Made by a program: the position numbers and the translations under genes. Positions 17,931-25,927 of a stretch of 64,000 nt of DNA are shown piece after piece. Where the stretch lies: assembly GCF_003601975.1 (NCBI RefSeq), contig NZ_QZWZ01000017.1, positions 1 to 64,000 on the forward strand, read 5' to 3'. Below the pieces are notes generated by a model. That model saw only the letters and a list, made by a program, of their open reading frames with translations. It made no database searches and was not told the DNA's origin. This DNA is from Mesorhizobium waimense. Its GTDB lineage: Bacteria; Pseudomonadota; Alphaproteobacteria; Rhizobiales; Rhizobiaceae. Position 1 is the first letter of the stretch, and each line of letters opens with the position of its first letter.

Positions 17931-18233
17931 CTACCAGCGCGTCTGTTCGCCAGGTGCTGCCGGTTCGATCGCCAGCGCGTGGACGCCGGCTTTCAGCTCG
18001 TCGGCCAGCAATTCGTTGACGGCGCGGTGGCGCTCGATGCGGCTCATGCCGGCAAAGGCGGGCGAAACGATACGGACGCGGAAATGCGTCTCGCCGGTGC
18101 CATCATAGGCGCCGTGATGGTCCGAGCCATGATGATGGTGGCCGGCGTGGAGATGGCTTTCGTTGATGATGACCAGCCGTTCCGGCGAGAACGCCTTGTT
18201 CAGCTTGCCTTCCATCGTCGCCTGTATGGACAT
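17931..18233 (-). CDS. BolA family protein with His-rich loop
   Basis: A 100-residue BolA-fold protein. BolA proteins partner monothiol glutaredoxins in iron-sulfur cluster handling and affect stress morphology. Conserved parts are ESHLHAGH near residue 25, the THFRVRIVSPAF strand-turn and RHRAVNELLADEL helix. Between the first strand and the FRV strand is an unusual cluster (HAGHHHHGSDHHGAYD), a potential extra metal-binding loop. It is divergent from the J-domain gene, with a 134-base shared promoter region. Confidence 0.9.
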   Translation of the reverse strand: MSIQATMEGKLNKAFSPERLVIINESHLHAGHHHHGSDHHGAYDGTGETHFRVRIVSPAFAGMSRIERHRAVNELLADELKAGVHALAIEPAAPGEQTRW

Positions 18234-18367
18234 CGGAGCTTCCCTTCACCACATCTACGGCACTGCCGCAAAATTCGCCATTTGCCCGCTTTAAGCCGCG
18301 ATTCAGCGGTTAGGGCGATCATCGTCGAAATGTCAATTCTTGTTTCGTACTAGCGAACAGCCCATAA

Positions 18368-18997
18368 ATGGGTGAGATGAAACCGTATCCCAAATATTTC
18401 GAGAAGATCCGCATCCGGCCGGAGAAGGACGCGGAGCTGAAGTCGCGCTCGCCGATCTGCCAGTGGGACGGTTGCAAGGAGGCCGGCACCCATCGCGCGC
18501 CGGTCGGACGCATGAAGGAAGGCGAGTATTTCCAGTTCTGCTTCGATCACGTGCGCGAGTACAACAAGGGCTTCAACTATTTCTCCGGCGTCCCGGACAG
18601 CGAGATCGCCCGTTTCCAGAAGGAAGCGATGACTGGCCACCGGCCGACGTGGAAGATGGGCATCAATGGCGCTTCGACGCGATCCTCGCCTGACTTCGCG
18701 CAGCAGCGTTCCGGTCGCGCCGGCTACTACAACCGCATGCGCGATCCGTTTGACCTGTTCAAAGGTCCAAAGGATCCGCGCGAGGCGCGCGAGCGCAAGG
18801 CCAAGCCGCTTGAGGCCAAGGCACTGGAAACGCTTGGCCTTGATACAAAGGCGACTGGCAAGGATATCAAGGCACGCTATAAGGAACTGGTGAAGCGCCA
18901 TCATCCGGATGCGAATGGCGGCGACAGAGGTTCGGAAGACCGGTTCCGCGATGTGCTGCAGGCCTATCGCGTGCTCAAGCAGGCGGGATTGTGCTGA
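18368..18997 (+). CDS. J-domain protein with N-terminal Cys/His cluster
   Basis: The 209-residue protein has a C-terminal J domain (about 150-207) with the DnaK-contacting HPD at 179-181. The N-terminal half contains C31, C36, H42, C58 and H61 in a spacing that could bind zinc. An acidic/basic linker joins the two parts. A start three codons later (18377, MKPYPKYFEK) is equally possible. It lies just upstream of cobS and could serve as co-chaperone for the neighbours, but that is only positional inference. Confidence 0.85.
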   Translation: MGEMKPYPKYFEKIRIRPEKDAELKSRSPICQWDGCKEAGTHRAPVGRMKEGEYFQFCFDHVREYNKGFNYFSGVPDSEIARFQKEAMTGHRPTWKMGINGASTRSSPDFAQQRSGRAGYYNRMRDPFDLFKGPKDPREARERKAKPLEAKALETLGLDTKATGKDIKARYKELVKRHHPDANGGDRGSEDRFRDVLQAYRVLKQAGLC

Positions 18998-19120
18998 GCG
19001 ACCATACGGTTCGTGTCGTTTTCCAACTTTCATAAGGTTGGAAAAGGCTCTAAGACCGCCCCCGGACAAAATCGATTGCCGGCGAAATCAGGCGTTTCGC
19101 CCGTGGAGACGTTGATAGAG

Positions 19121-20107
19121 ATGAACAAGGTCGATCGCGACATCGCCAACCTGCCCGACACGACGGTGTCGGTGAAGGACAAATTCGGCTTCGACTCCAA
19201 GATGGTGGTGCCGGCCTATTCGGTGACCAGCGAGCATGTGCCCGACGTTGATCCCGACTATCTGTTCGACAAGAACACGACGATGGCGATCCTCGCCGGC
19301 TTTGCCTACAACCGCCGCGTGATGGTGTCGGGCTATCACGGCACCGGCAAGTCGACCCATATCGAACAGGTCGCCGCCCGCCTCAACTGGCCCTGCGTGC
19401 GCGTCAACCTCGACAGCCATGTCAGCCGTATCGACCTCGTCGGCAAGGATGCCATCGTCGTCAAGGACGGGCTGCAGATCACCGAATTCCGCGACGGCAT
19501 CCTACCTTGGGCCTACCAGCACAATGTCGCGCTGTGCTTCGACGAGTATGACGCCGGCCGTCCGGACGTGATGTTCGTCATCCAGCGCGTGCTGGAATCG
19601 TCGGGCCGGCTGACGCTGCTCGACCAGAGCCGGGTCATCCGCCCGCATCCGGCCTTCCGGCTGTTTTCGACCGCCAATACGGTTGGGCTGGGCGACACCA
19701 CCGGCCTCTATCACGGCACGCAGCAGATCAACCAGGCGCAGATGGACCGCTGGTCGATCGTCACTACGCTGAACTACCTGCCGCACGACAATGAGGTGAA
19801 CATCGTGCTGGCCAAGGCCAAGCACTATCGCGATAGCAAGGGCAAGGACATCGTCAACAAGATGGTGCGCGTCGCCGACATGACGCGCTCGGCCTTCATC
19901 AATGGCGACCTGTCGACGGTGATGAGCCCGCGTACGGTCATCACCTGGGCCGAGAATGCCGAGATCTTCGGCGATATCGGCATGGCGTTCCGGCTGACCT
20001 TCCTCAACAAATGCGACGAGTTGGAGCGTTCGGTGGTGGCCGAATTCTACCAGCGCGCCTTTGGCGAAGATTTGCCTGAATCGGCTGCCAATGTGGTGCT
20101 GGGCTAA
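19121..20107 (+). CDS. cobS: cobaltochelatase subunit CobS (AAA+ ATPase)
   Basis: CobS with CobT forms the chaperone-like ATPase ring that, with CobN, inserts cobalt into hydrogenobyrinic acid a,c-diamide in aerobic cobalamin synthesis. The MoxR-type AAA+ core has Walker A GYHGTGKST and Walker B CFDEYD, with HGTQQINQAQMDRW sensor regions. The start at 19121 (MNKVDRDIANLPDTT) matches known CobS N-termini; an upstream frame extends 36 residues without similarity. cobT follows 11 bases later. CobN is not in this window. Confidence 0.95.
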   Translation: MNKVDRDIANLPDTTVSVKDKFGFDSKMVVPAYSVTSEHVPDVDPDYLFDKNTTMAILAGFAYNRRVMVSGYHGTGKSTHIEQVAARLNWPCVRVNLDSHVSRIDLVGKDAIVVKDGLQITEFRDGILPWAYQHNVALCFDEYDAGRPDVMFVIQRVLESSGRLTLLDQSRVIRPHPAFRLFSTANTVGLGDTTGLYHGTQQINQAQMDRWSIVTTLNYLPHDNEVNIVLAKAKHYRDSKGKDIVNKMVRVADMTRSAFINGDLSTVMSPRTVITWAENAEIFGDIGMAFRLTFLNKCDELERSVVAEFYQRAFGEDLPESAANVVLG

Positions 20108-20118
20108 ACAGAGTCTCC

Positions 20119-22017
20119 ATGGCGGGTCCGGGCGACAACACGCGCAACAAGTCGAAGACGGGGTCTGAAGCCGACAGCTTCAAGCGCTCGGTGACTGTCT
20201 GCATGCGCGCGATCGCCGGCGATAAGGATCTCGAGGTCGGTTTCGCCAAGGACAGGCCCGCACTTGCCGGCAGCCGTGCCCGGCTGCCCGAACTGCCGAA
20301 GAAGGCCTCCAGGACCGATATCGCGATCACCCGCGGGCTCGGCGATTCCATGGCGCTGAAGCGCGCCTGCCACGACGCGCGTATCCACAGCAAGCTGGCA
20401 CCGGAGGGCAAGCTGGCGCGCTCGATCTACGACGCGGTCGAGCAGGCCCGCGTCGAGGCGATCGGCAGCCGCGCCATGCAGGGCGTCGCCGACAATATCG
20501 GTTCGATGCTCGAGGACAAATACGCCAGGGCCAACCTCATCGACGTCAAGGACAAGGCCGACGCGCCGATCGAGGAGGCGCTGGCGCTGATGGTGCGCGA
20601 AAAGCTGACCGGCCGCACTGTCCCGACGAGCGGCGAGCGGCTGGTCGACCTCTGGCGCCCCTGGGTCGAGGAAAAGGCCAGCGCCAATCTCGACGGTCTG
20701 TCGGCCAAGCTCGACGACCAGCAGGCCTTCGCCCGCGTCGTGCGCGACATGCTGGTTTCCATGGAAATGGCCGAGGAGCTCGGCGACGATCAGGAGACCG
20801 AAGACTCCGAGGACAATGACGAAAACCAGCCGCAAGGCGAGGAGCAGAGCGAGGAGGGCGGCGAGGACGATTCCGGCTCCGAGCAGTCGCAGTCCGACGA
20901 TGCCGAGGCGTCGGCCGACGACGAGCAGTCGGCCGAGACAGAAGCGTCCGACGCCACCGCCGACGATCTCTCCGACGATGACGATTCCGATGCCGAAACG
21001 CCCGGCGAGGCGCGGCGCAACGACAATCCCTTCACCAATCTGCCGAAAGAGATCGACTACAAGGTCTTCACCACCGCCTTCGACGAGACGGTCGGTGCCG
21101 AGGAGCTTTGCGAAGAGGAAGAACTGGACCGGCTGCGCGCCTTCCTCGACAAGCAGCTCGCCAATCTTTCCGGCGTCGTCGGCCGCCTGGCCAACCGGCT
21201 GCAGCGCCGCCTGATGGCGCAGCAGAACCGCTCCTGGGATTTCGACCTCGAAGAGGGCTATCTCGATCCGGCGCGGCTGGTGCGCGTCGTCATCGATCCG
21301 ATGCAGCCGCTGTCCTTCAAGCAGGAGCGCGACACCAAATTCCGCGACACGGTGGTGACGCTGGTGCTCGACAATTCGGGCTCGATGCGCGGCCGGCCGA
21401 TCACGGTCGCCGCCACCTGCGCCGACATACTGGCGCGCACGCTGGAGCGTTGCGGCGTCTCGGTCGAGATCCTTGGCTTCACCACCCGCGCCTGGAAGGG
21501 CGGGCAGGCGCGCGAGAAATGGCTGAAGGACGGCAAGCCGCCGAACCCAGGCCGGCTCAACGATCTGCGCCACATCATCTACAAATCCGCCGACCATCCG
21601 TGGCGGCGGGCGCGCCGCAATCTCGGCCTGATGATGCGTGAGGGCCTGCTCAAGGAAAACATCGATGGCGAGGCGCTGCTTTGGGCGCACAACCGTCTGA
21701 TCGCCCGGCCGGAGCAGAGAAAAATCCTGATGATGATCTCGGACGGCGCGCCGGTCGACGATTCGACGCTGTCGGTCAATCCGGGCAATTATCTCGAGCG
21801 GCATCTGCGTGCCATCATCGAACTGATCGAAACACGCTCGCCGGTGGAACTTTTGGCCATCGGCATCGGCCACGACGTCACCCGCTACTACAGGCGTGCC
21901 GTCACCATCGTCGATGCCGAGGAGCTGGCCGGCGCCATGACCGAGCAGCTTGCCTCCCTGTTTGGCGAGGAAAGCGCCCGCGAGACGCGTCGCGGCGGCC
22001 TGCGGCGCACCGGATGA
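20119..22017 (+). CDS. cobT: cobaltochelatase subunit CobT (vWA protein)
   Basis: The 632-residue partner of CobS in the cobaltochelatase complex. The N-terminal half is helical. A strongly acidic, Ser/Glu/Asp-rich segment (about residues 215-310) is a family hallmark. The C-terminal von Willebrand A domain carries MIDAS motif DNSGSM (near residue 417) that should bind a divalent metal and contact the ATPase. Its stop overlaps the next gene's start by four bases (22014-22017). Confidence 0.96.
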   Translation: MAGPGDNTRNKSKTGSEADSFKRSVTVCMRAIAGDKDLEVGFAKDRPALAGSRARLPELPKKASRTDIAITRGLGDSMALKRACHDARIHSKLAPEGKLARSIYDAVEQARVEAIGSRAMQGVADNIGSMLEDKYARANLIDVKDKADAPIEEALALMVREKLTGRTVPTSGERLVDLWRPWVEEKASANLDGLSAKLDDQQAFARVVRDMLVSMEMAEELGDDQETEDSEDNDENQPQGEEQSEEGGEDDSGSEQSQSDDAEASADDEQSAETEASDATADDLSDDDDSDAETPGEARRNDNPFTNLPKEIDYKVFTTAFDETVGAEELCEEEELDRLRAFLDKQLANLSGVVGRLANRLQRRLMAQQNRSWDFDLEEGYLDPARLVRVVIDPMQPLSFKQERDTKFRDTVVTLVLDNSGSMRGRPITVAATCADILARTLERCGVSVEILGFTTRAWKGGQAREKWLKDGKPPNPGRLNDLRHIIYKSADHPWRRARRNLGLMMREGLLKENIDGEALLWAHNRLIARPEQRKILMMISDGAPVDDSTLSVNPGNYLERHLRAIIELIETRSPVELLAIGIGHDVTRYYRRAVTIVDAEELAGAMTEQLASLFGEESARETRRGGLRRTG

Positions 22018-23036
22018 GCTTTTCGGGCGGGGGCCTTAGGCACACGATTTTTGCTGCTTGCATGCTGGCCAGCATGCTGTCGCCTGCATTTGCCGCCGGC
22101 CCAGACTCGGTCGAGCCGGTCGAAATCACGGCGCGGCCGATAGGCCAGTTCCGCATCGGCCATGATGACAAGCAGTTCGGGCCGCTCGAATTTGTCGGCG
22201 GGCTGGAGATGACCTCGCCGTCGCGCGATTTCGGCGCGCTGTCGGCCTTTCGCTTCCTCAAACCCGGAAGCGACTTCATCGGCGTTGCCGACACCGGCTT
22301 CTGGTTCTTCGGCAGCGTCACCCACGATGCCGACACGCGTCCGTCGGGCATACAGAATTTCCGCATGCAGCAGATGGTCGATGAGGCAGGCCAGCCGATC
22401 GACAAGAAGTGGCAGGTCGATGCCGAAGGCCTGGCGGTCAAGGACGGCATCGCCACGGTCGGTTTCGAACGCAATCAGCGTGTCGCCCAGTTCAAGATCG
22501 ATCCGGACGGCATGAAGGCGCCGTTCAAGCAATTGGATTTTCAGGTTCCGGCCAACGAGCTTCGGCAGAACCGCGGCTTCGAGACGGTCACCCACGCCCA
22601 TCCCTATGGCCAGCATGAGGGCGGGCTGGTCGTGGTGTCGGAAAAGAGCCTCGACAAGGCCGGCAACATCTATGCGGCAGTCATCGAAGGGCCGCACAAG
22701 GGCGTCTTCACGGTCAAGCGCAATGGCGATTTCGACATCACCGACGGCGCCTTTCTGCCGGACGGCGATCTTTTGCTGCTCGAGCGCAGCTTCTCGATGG
22801 CCGGCGGGGTGAAGATGCGGCTAAGGCGCATCTATGGCGAGGGCGTCGAGAAAGGCGCTGTCGCCGACGGGCCGGTGCTGCTGGATGCCGACATGGGCTA
22901 CCAGATCGACAATATGGAAGGGCTTGACGTCTGGACTCGCGACGATGGCGCGCTGATGGTGTCGCTGGTTTCCGACGACAACCACTCGATCCTGCAGCGC
23001 AACCTCTATCTGGAATTCATTCTGCACGAGGATTGA
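22014..23036 (+). CDS. exported esterase-like protein of the phytase-like family
   Basis: The 340-residue product has a signal peptide (about 1-27, cleaved near AFA-AGP) and a beta-propeller-like, phytase-like domain (PF13449 type) with repeated G-F-E and DxD patterns. Function is unproven; members are annotated as esterase-like phytase-family proteins. It overlaps cobT by an ATGA junction, so it is co-translated with the chelatase genes even though no cobalamin role is known. Confidence 0.8.
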   Translation: MSFSGGGLRHTIFAACMLASMLSPAFAAGPDSVEPVEITARPIGQFRIGHDDKQFGPLEFVGGLEMTSPSRDFGALSAFRFLKPGSDFIGVADTGFWFFGSVTHDADTRPSGIQNFRMQQMVDEAGQPIDKKWQVDAEGLAVKDGIATVGFERNQRVAQFKIDPDGMKAPFKQLDFQVPANELRQNRGFETVTHAHPYGQHEGGLVVVSEKSLDKAGNIYAAVIEGPHKGVFTVKRNGDFDITDGAFLPDGDLLLLERSFSMAGGVKMRLRRIYGEGVEKGAVADGPVLLDADMGYQIDNMEGLDVWTRDDGALMVSLVSDDNHSILQRNLYLEFILHED

Positions 23037-23061
23037 GGCCGCCGATTTCGAGGCAGCGGGC

Positions 23062-23736
23062 CTATTTCCCGTTGGTCGCGATCCAGATGACGTGCCGGGC
23101 GCCGCGCTTGCCATGGGCGCGTGCCGTGACCTCATCGACGGAAAAACCTGCCTGCTTCAGCCGCCGTGTAAAGCCGTTGTCCGGCCCTTGCGACCAGACC
23201 GACAGCACGCCACCGGGCTTGAGAGCGGCACGCGCGGCGCCGAGGCCGGCCGCACCGTAGAGCGCGTCGTTGCCTTTATGGACGATGCCTTCCGGGCCAT
23301 TGTCGACATCAAGCAGGATGGCGTCCCAGGTCGAGATACCCGAGTGGATGATGTGCCCGACATCGGTCTCGCGGATGGTCACGCGGGGATCGTCGAGCGA
23401 GCCGCCAAAGATCTCGGCCATCGGGCCGCGTGCCCAGGCAACGACTGCCGGGACCAGCTCGGCAACAACGACGCCGGCATCATCCGGGAGTTGCGCGAGC
23501 GCGGCGCGCAGCGTAAAGCCCATGCCAACCCCGCCGATCAGGATTTTGGGCTGCTTGCGGCCGGCGATCCTTTCACAGGAGAGCCTTGCCAGCGCTTCCT
23601 CGGAGCCGCTGAGGCGGCTGTTCATCAGCTCGTTGGTGCCGAGCATGATCGAGAATTCAGCGCCGCGCCGCTTCAGGCGCAGTTCCTGTCCGCCATCAGG
23701 CGTTTTTGCCGAGTCCAGTTGGACCCACGGGATCAC
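23062..23736 (-). CDS. spermidine synthase-like SAM-fold protein
   Basis: The 224-residue protein has the Rossmann-type core of spermidine/spermine synthase-like methyltransferases: a glycine-rich SAM-site loop ILIGGVGMGFTLRAAL, acidic strand end VVVAELVP, then DAILLDVDNGPEG. It is shorter than real SpeE (about 280) and lacks a full N-terminal beta domain, so polyamine synthesis is unlikely to be certain. It lies downstream of the queuosine-precursor transporter gene on the same strand, 28 bases away. Confidence 0.75.
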   Translation of the reverse strand: MIPWVQLDSAKTPDGGQELRLKRRGAEFSIMLGTNELMNSRLSGSEEALARLSCERIAGRKQPKILIGGVGMGFTLRAALAQLPDDAGVVVAELVPAVVAWARGPMAEIFGGSLDDPRVTIRETDVGHIIHSGISTWDAILLDVDNGPEGIVHKGNDALYGAAGLGAARAALKPGGVLSVWSQGPDNGFTRRLKQAGFSVDEVTARAHGKRGARHVIWIATNGK

Positions 23737-23740
23737 GGCC

Positions 23741-23761
23741 TGATTCCACTTTTTGGAATCA
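23741..23761. repeat. short hairpin between yhhQ-like and spermidine-synthase-like genes
   Basis: TGATTCCA (23741-23748) and TGGAATCA (23754-23761) are perfect reverse complements around a 5-base loop. There is no U-run after the stem on either strand, so it is more likely a miniature of the rhizobial palindromes, or a processing hairpin, than an intrinsic terminator. Confidence 0.55.
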
Positions 23762-23764
23762 TCG

Positions 23765-24445
23765 CTATGTCGCCAGCGCTGGCTGGCTCCAGCGGGCCGC
23801 GAGCAGCCGGTAGGGGATCAGCGCCACAACGGCGATGATCAGCTTCACCGAGAGGTCGCCGAGCGCCCAGGATACCCAGCGCATGGTTTCGACCGGCAGC
23901 ACGCCCAGCAGCGGCGCCGTTTCGAGCGCGAAACTGTCGTTCGGGCCGGCAAAAGCGAAGGCGGCCGAGAAGGCGACGGTGAAGAACACGAGCGTGTCGA
24001 ACACCGAGCCGACCAGCGTGCCGACGATCGGCGCGCGCCACCAGCTCTGCCGGCGCAGCCGGTTGAACACGGTGACGTCGAGCAGCTGCGCGGTAAGGAA
24101 GGCAGCGCCCGAGGCAGCCGCAATGCGCACCAGCCGGTCGGCGGCGGTCTCGAACTCGATCAAGCCGTGACGGAACAGGAAGGGCGGGACGAGGATCGAG
24201 CAGATCACTGCCGTCATGAAGCCGACAAAGACGATCCGGCGCGCCACGGTCGGGCCATAGCGACGGTTGGCGAGGTCGGTGACCAGGAAGGAGAATGGGT
24301 AGGTGAAGGCGCCCCAGGTCAGGATATCGGCCAGCGACAGGCCGCCGATCTGGCCCTGCATCGGGAATTGCACGAGGATGTTCGACGCCACGACGACAAG
24401 CGCCATGGCGGCCACGAAGGGCAGGTAACGCGAGAAGGAATTCAT
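23765..24445 (-). CDS. queuosine precursor transporter (YhhQ/VUT family)
   Basis: The 226-residue membrane protein has about six transmembrane segments and the COG1738/VUT family signatures NILVQFP near residue 22, TYPFSFLVTDLANRRYG and LDVTVFNRLR. Family members import queuosine precursors (preQ0/preQ1) for tRNA modification. The start codon is built into a probable preQ1-I riboswitch (24443-24472), which supports both the function and the start choice. No ribosome-binding site other than the A-rich tail is obvious. Confidence 0.9.
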   Translation of the reverse strand: MNSFSRYLPFVAAMALVVVASNILVQFPMQGQIGGLSLADILTWGAFTYPFSFLVTDLANRRYGPTVARRIVFVGFMTAVICSILVPPFLFRHGLIEFETAADRLVRIAAASGAAFLTAQLLDVTVFNRLRRQSWWRAPIVGTLVGSVFDTLVFFTVAFSAAFAFAGPNDSFALETAPLLGVLPVETMRWVSWALGDLSVKLIIAVVALIPYRLLAARWSQPALAT

Positions 24446-24472
24446 TTTTTTATCCTGGGTAATGGAACCAGC
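24443..24472 (-). promoter_or_regulatory. probable preQ1-I riboswitch overlapping the start codon
   Basis: Read on the minus strand, CTGG (24471-24468) pairs with CCAG (24458-24455) as P1. The loop begins TTC, then CATT (24464-24461) can pair with AATG (24446-24443) to make the pseudoknot P2. One unpaired C (24459) precedes the P1 3' strand, as required for preQ1 recognition, and an A-rich tail (ATAAAAAA) links the two. This matches the preQ1-I layout (GGTTC, CCC, ATAAAAAA). P2 contains the AUG, so ligand binding would block initiation. The downstream gene transports queuosine precursors, as expected. Confidence 0.65.
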
Positions 24473-24534
24473 AAAGCGCCACCCAATCCGGACGGCGCTG
24501 CATTGCTCAGATATTTGGCCGAAAACCGCTTCTT

Positions 24535-24550
24535 CGCGCCATTCGGCGCG
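24535..24550 (-). terminator. weak hairpin after rpmB
   Basis: CGCGCC (24535-24540) pairs with GGCGCG (24545-24550) around a GAAT loop in the transcript, 17 bases past the rpmB stop. The following sequence has only a short T-run ten bases later, so termination strength is doubtful. Confidence 0.35.
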
Positions 24551-24566
24551 AGACCTCGGACGGCAA

Positions 24567-24863
24567 TCAGGCGGCGGGCTGGTCGGCGAGCTTCTTGGCG
24601 ATCTGCTTCTTCAGCAGGCGAGCGCGCTGCGACAATTCCTTAGCGTCGGCCTTGGCCAGGAACGCATCAAGGCCGCCGCGGTGCTCGACCGAACGCAGCG
24701 CGTTGGCCGAAACGCGCAGGCGCACGTTCTGGTTCAGCACTTCGGAAATCAGCGTCACATTGACCAGGTTCGGCAGGAAGCGGCGCTTGGTCTTGTTGTT
24801 GGCGTGGCTCACATTGTTGCCGGTCATGACGGCCTTGGCAGTGAGTTCGCAGGTGCGGGACAT
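24567..24863 (-). CDS. rpmB: 50S ribosomal protein L28
   Basis: The 98-residue protein is clear L28: MSRTCELTAKAVMTGNNVSHANNKTKRRF at the start of the fold, followed by alphaproteobacterial C-terminal RLLKKQIAKKLA. The start at 24863 is the conserved one; an upstream in-frame ATG would add 12 unrelated residues. It is a single-gene unit with its own promoter-like sequence about 98-126 bases upstream. Confidence 0.97.
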   Translation of the reverse strand: MSRTCELTAKAVMTGNNVSHANNKTKRRFLPNLVNVTLISEVLNQNVRLRVSANALRSVEHRGGLDAFLAKADAKELSQRARLLKKQIAKKLADQPAA

Positions 24864-24960
24864 GGTTCTAACCTTCAGTTCTCGGTCTGGCCAAACCATT
24901 CAACCCGCGCCGGGTGGCGCGCGGTCTCGGTCAGGCGGCCTTATGGAAAAAGTTGGCGTT

Positions 24961-24989
24961 CCATAGTTGCATTTCGCTGGCGCGTCAAG
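24961..24989 (-). promoter_or_regulatory. sigma-70-type promoter for rpmB
   Basis: On the minus strand CTTGAC (24990-24985 region, core GTCAAG on the plus strand at 24984-24989) lies 17 bases from CTATGG (24961-24966). This follows the rhizobial CTTGAC-N17-CTATAT consensus in the -35 box and four of six bases in the -10 box. A GC-rich hairpin sits in the leader between this and the ATG. Confidence 0.5.
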
Positions 24990-25110
24990 CTCCGGCCTGC
25001 CCAGCGCCTGTTTCATATAAAGGCCGGATTCTGGCCTATAAGCGGTCGCAAAGGGACCTGCCAGCCTGAAGTTCCCCCTTCCGGCTGAAATCGAGGATCG
25101 ATCCGCCGTC

Positions 25111-25899
25111 ATGCTTCGTTCGTCATATGCCCTCTGCGCCTTGCTTGCCATTGCCCTGCCGGATGCAGCCACTGCGGCCGCTCCACAGTCCTTCAAGGGC
25201 GAATATACAGTGTCGTTCCTCGGTCTTTCGGTGGCCAGGGCGACGTTCTCCAGCAGCTATCAGGGCGATATCTATTCGATCAACGGCACTGTCTCCGCTG
25301 CAGGCCTTGCCAAGCTGTTCGACGACACGAAGGGCACCATCTCGTCAAAAGGCACGATTTCCGGCAAGAAGATGCAGCCGCAGGCTTTCCGTGCCGATTA
25401 CACGTCGGGCAAGAAGGCATCGGTGGTCGATATCCGCTTCGCAAATGGCGCCGTCACCGCCACCAAGGTCATCCCCGCGCCAGGCAAACGTGATCCCAAA
25501 AGCTGGGTTCCGATGGGCAGCGGCGACCTGACGTCGGTGCTCGATCCGATGGCCGCCACCGTCATCCATGCCGACAGTCTCGACAATGTCTGCGGGCGCA
25601 CAGTGAAATTCTACGACGGCGAGATGCGCGCCAACCTGACGCTGACCTATGCTTCCAAGGGATCGATTTCGGTGCGCGGCTACAAGGGCGACACGGTGAC
25701 CTGTCGCATGGGCTTCGAGCCGGTGGCAGGCTATCGCAAAGGCCGCAAGGCTTTGAATTACCTGAAGAACCGCAGCAAGATGATGGTGACGTTTGCGCCA
25801 GTCGGCCAAAGCGGGGTATATGCGCCGATCCGCGCCACGGTCGGCACACAAATCGGCACGCTGACCATTAGCGCCGGGCGGTTCGAAGCAGTTAATTAG
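25111..25899 (+). CDS. DUF3108 family exported protein
   Basis: The 262-residue product has a signal peptide (about 1-25, MLRSSYALCALLAIALPDAATA) and the DUF3108 beta-rich fold with YTVSFLGLSVARATF. Function is unknown; relatives are periplasmic or outer-membrane-associated. It is upstream of the DMT transporter gene but separated by 28 bases, and its own role is not linked by sequence to transport. Confidence 0.8.
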   Translation: MLRSSYALCALLAIALPDAATAAAPQSFKGEYTVSFLGLSVARATFSSSYQGDIYSINGTVSAAGLAKLFDDTKGTISSKGTISGKKMQPQAFRADYTSGKKASVVDIRFANGAVTATKVIPAPGKRDPKSWVPMGSGDLTSVLDPMAATVIHADSLDNVCGRTVKFYDGEMRANLTLTYASKGSISVRGYKGDTVTCRMGFEPVAGYRKGRKALNYLKNRSKMMVTFAPVGQSGVYAPIRATVGTQIGTLTISAGRFEAVN

Positions 25900-25927
25900 G
25901 CGCCTTCGCGCGCCGCCGGAGACGGGC

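Noticed and set aside
20104..21873. 589-codon minus-strand frame opposite cobT
   Set aside because: It lies antisense to the well-supported cobT gene and shows no protein family features.
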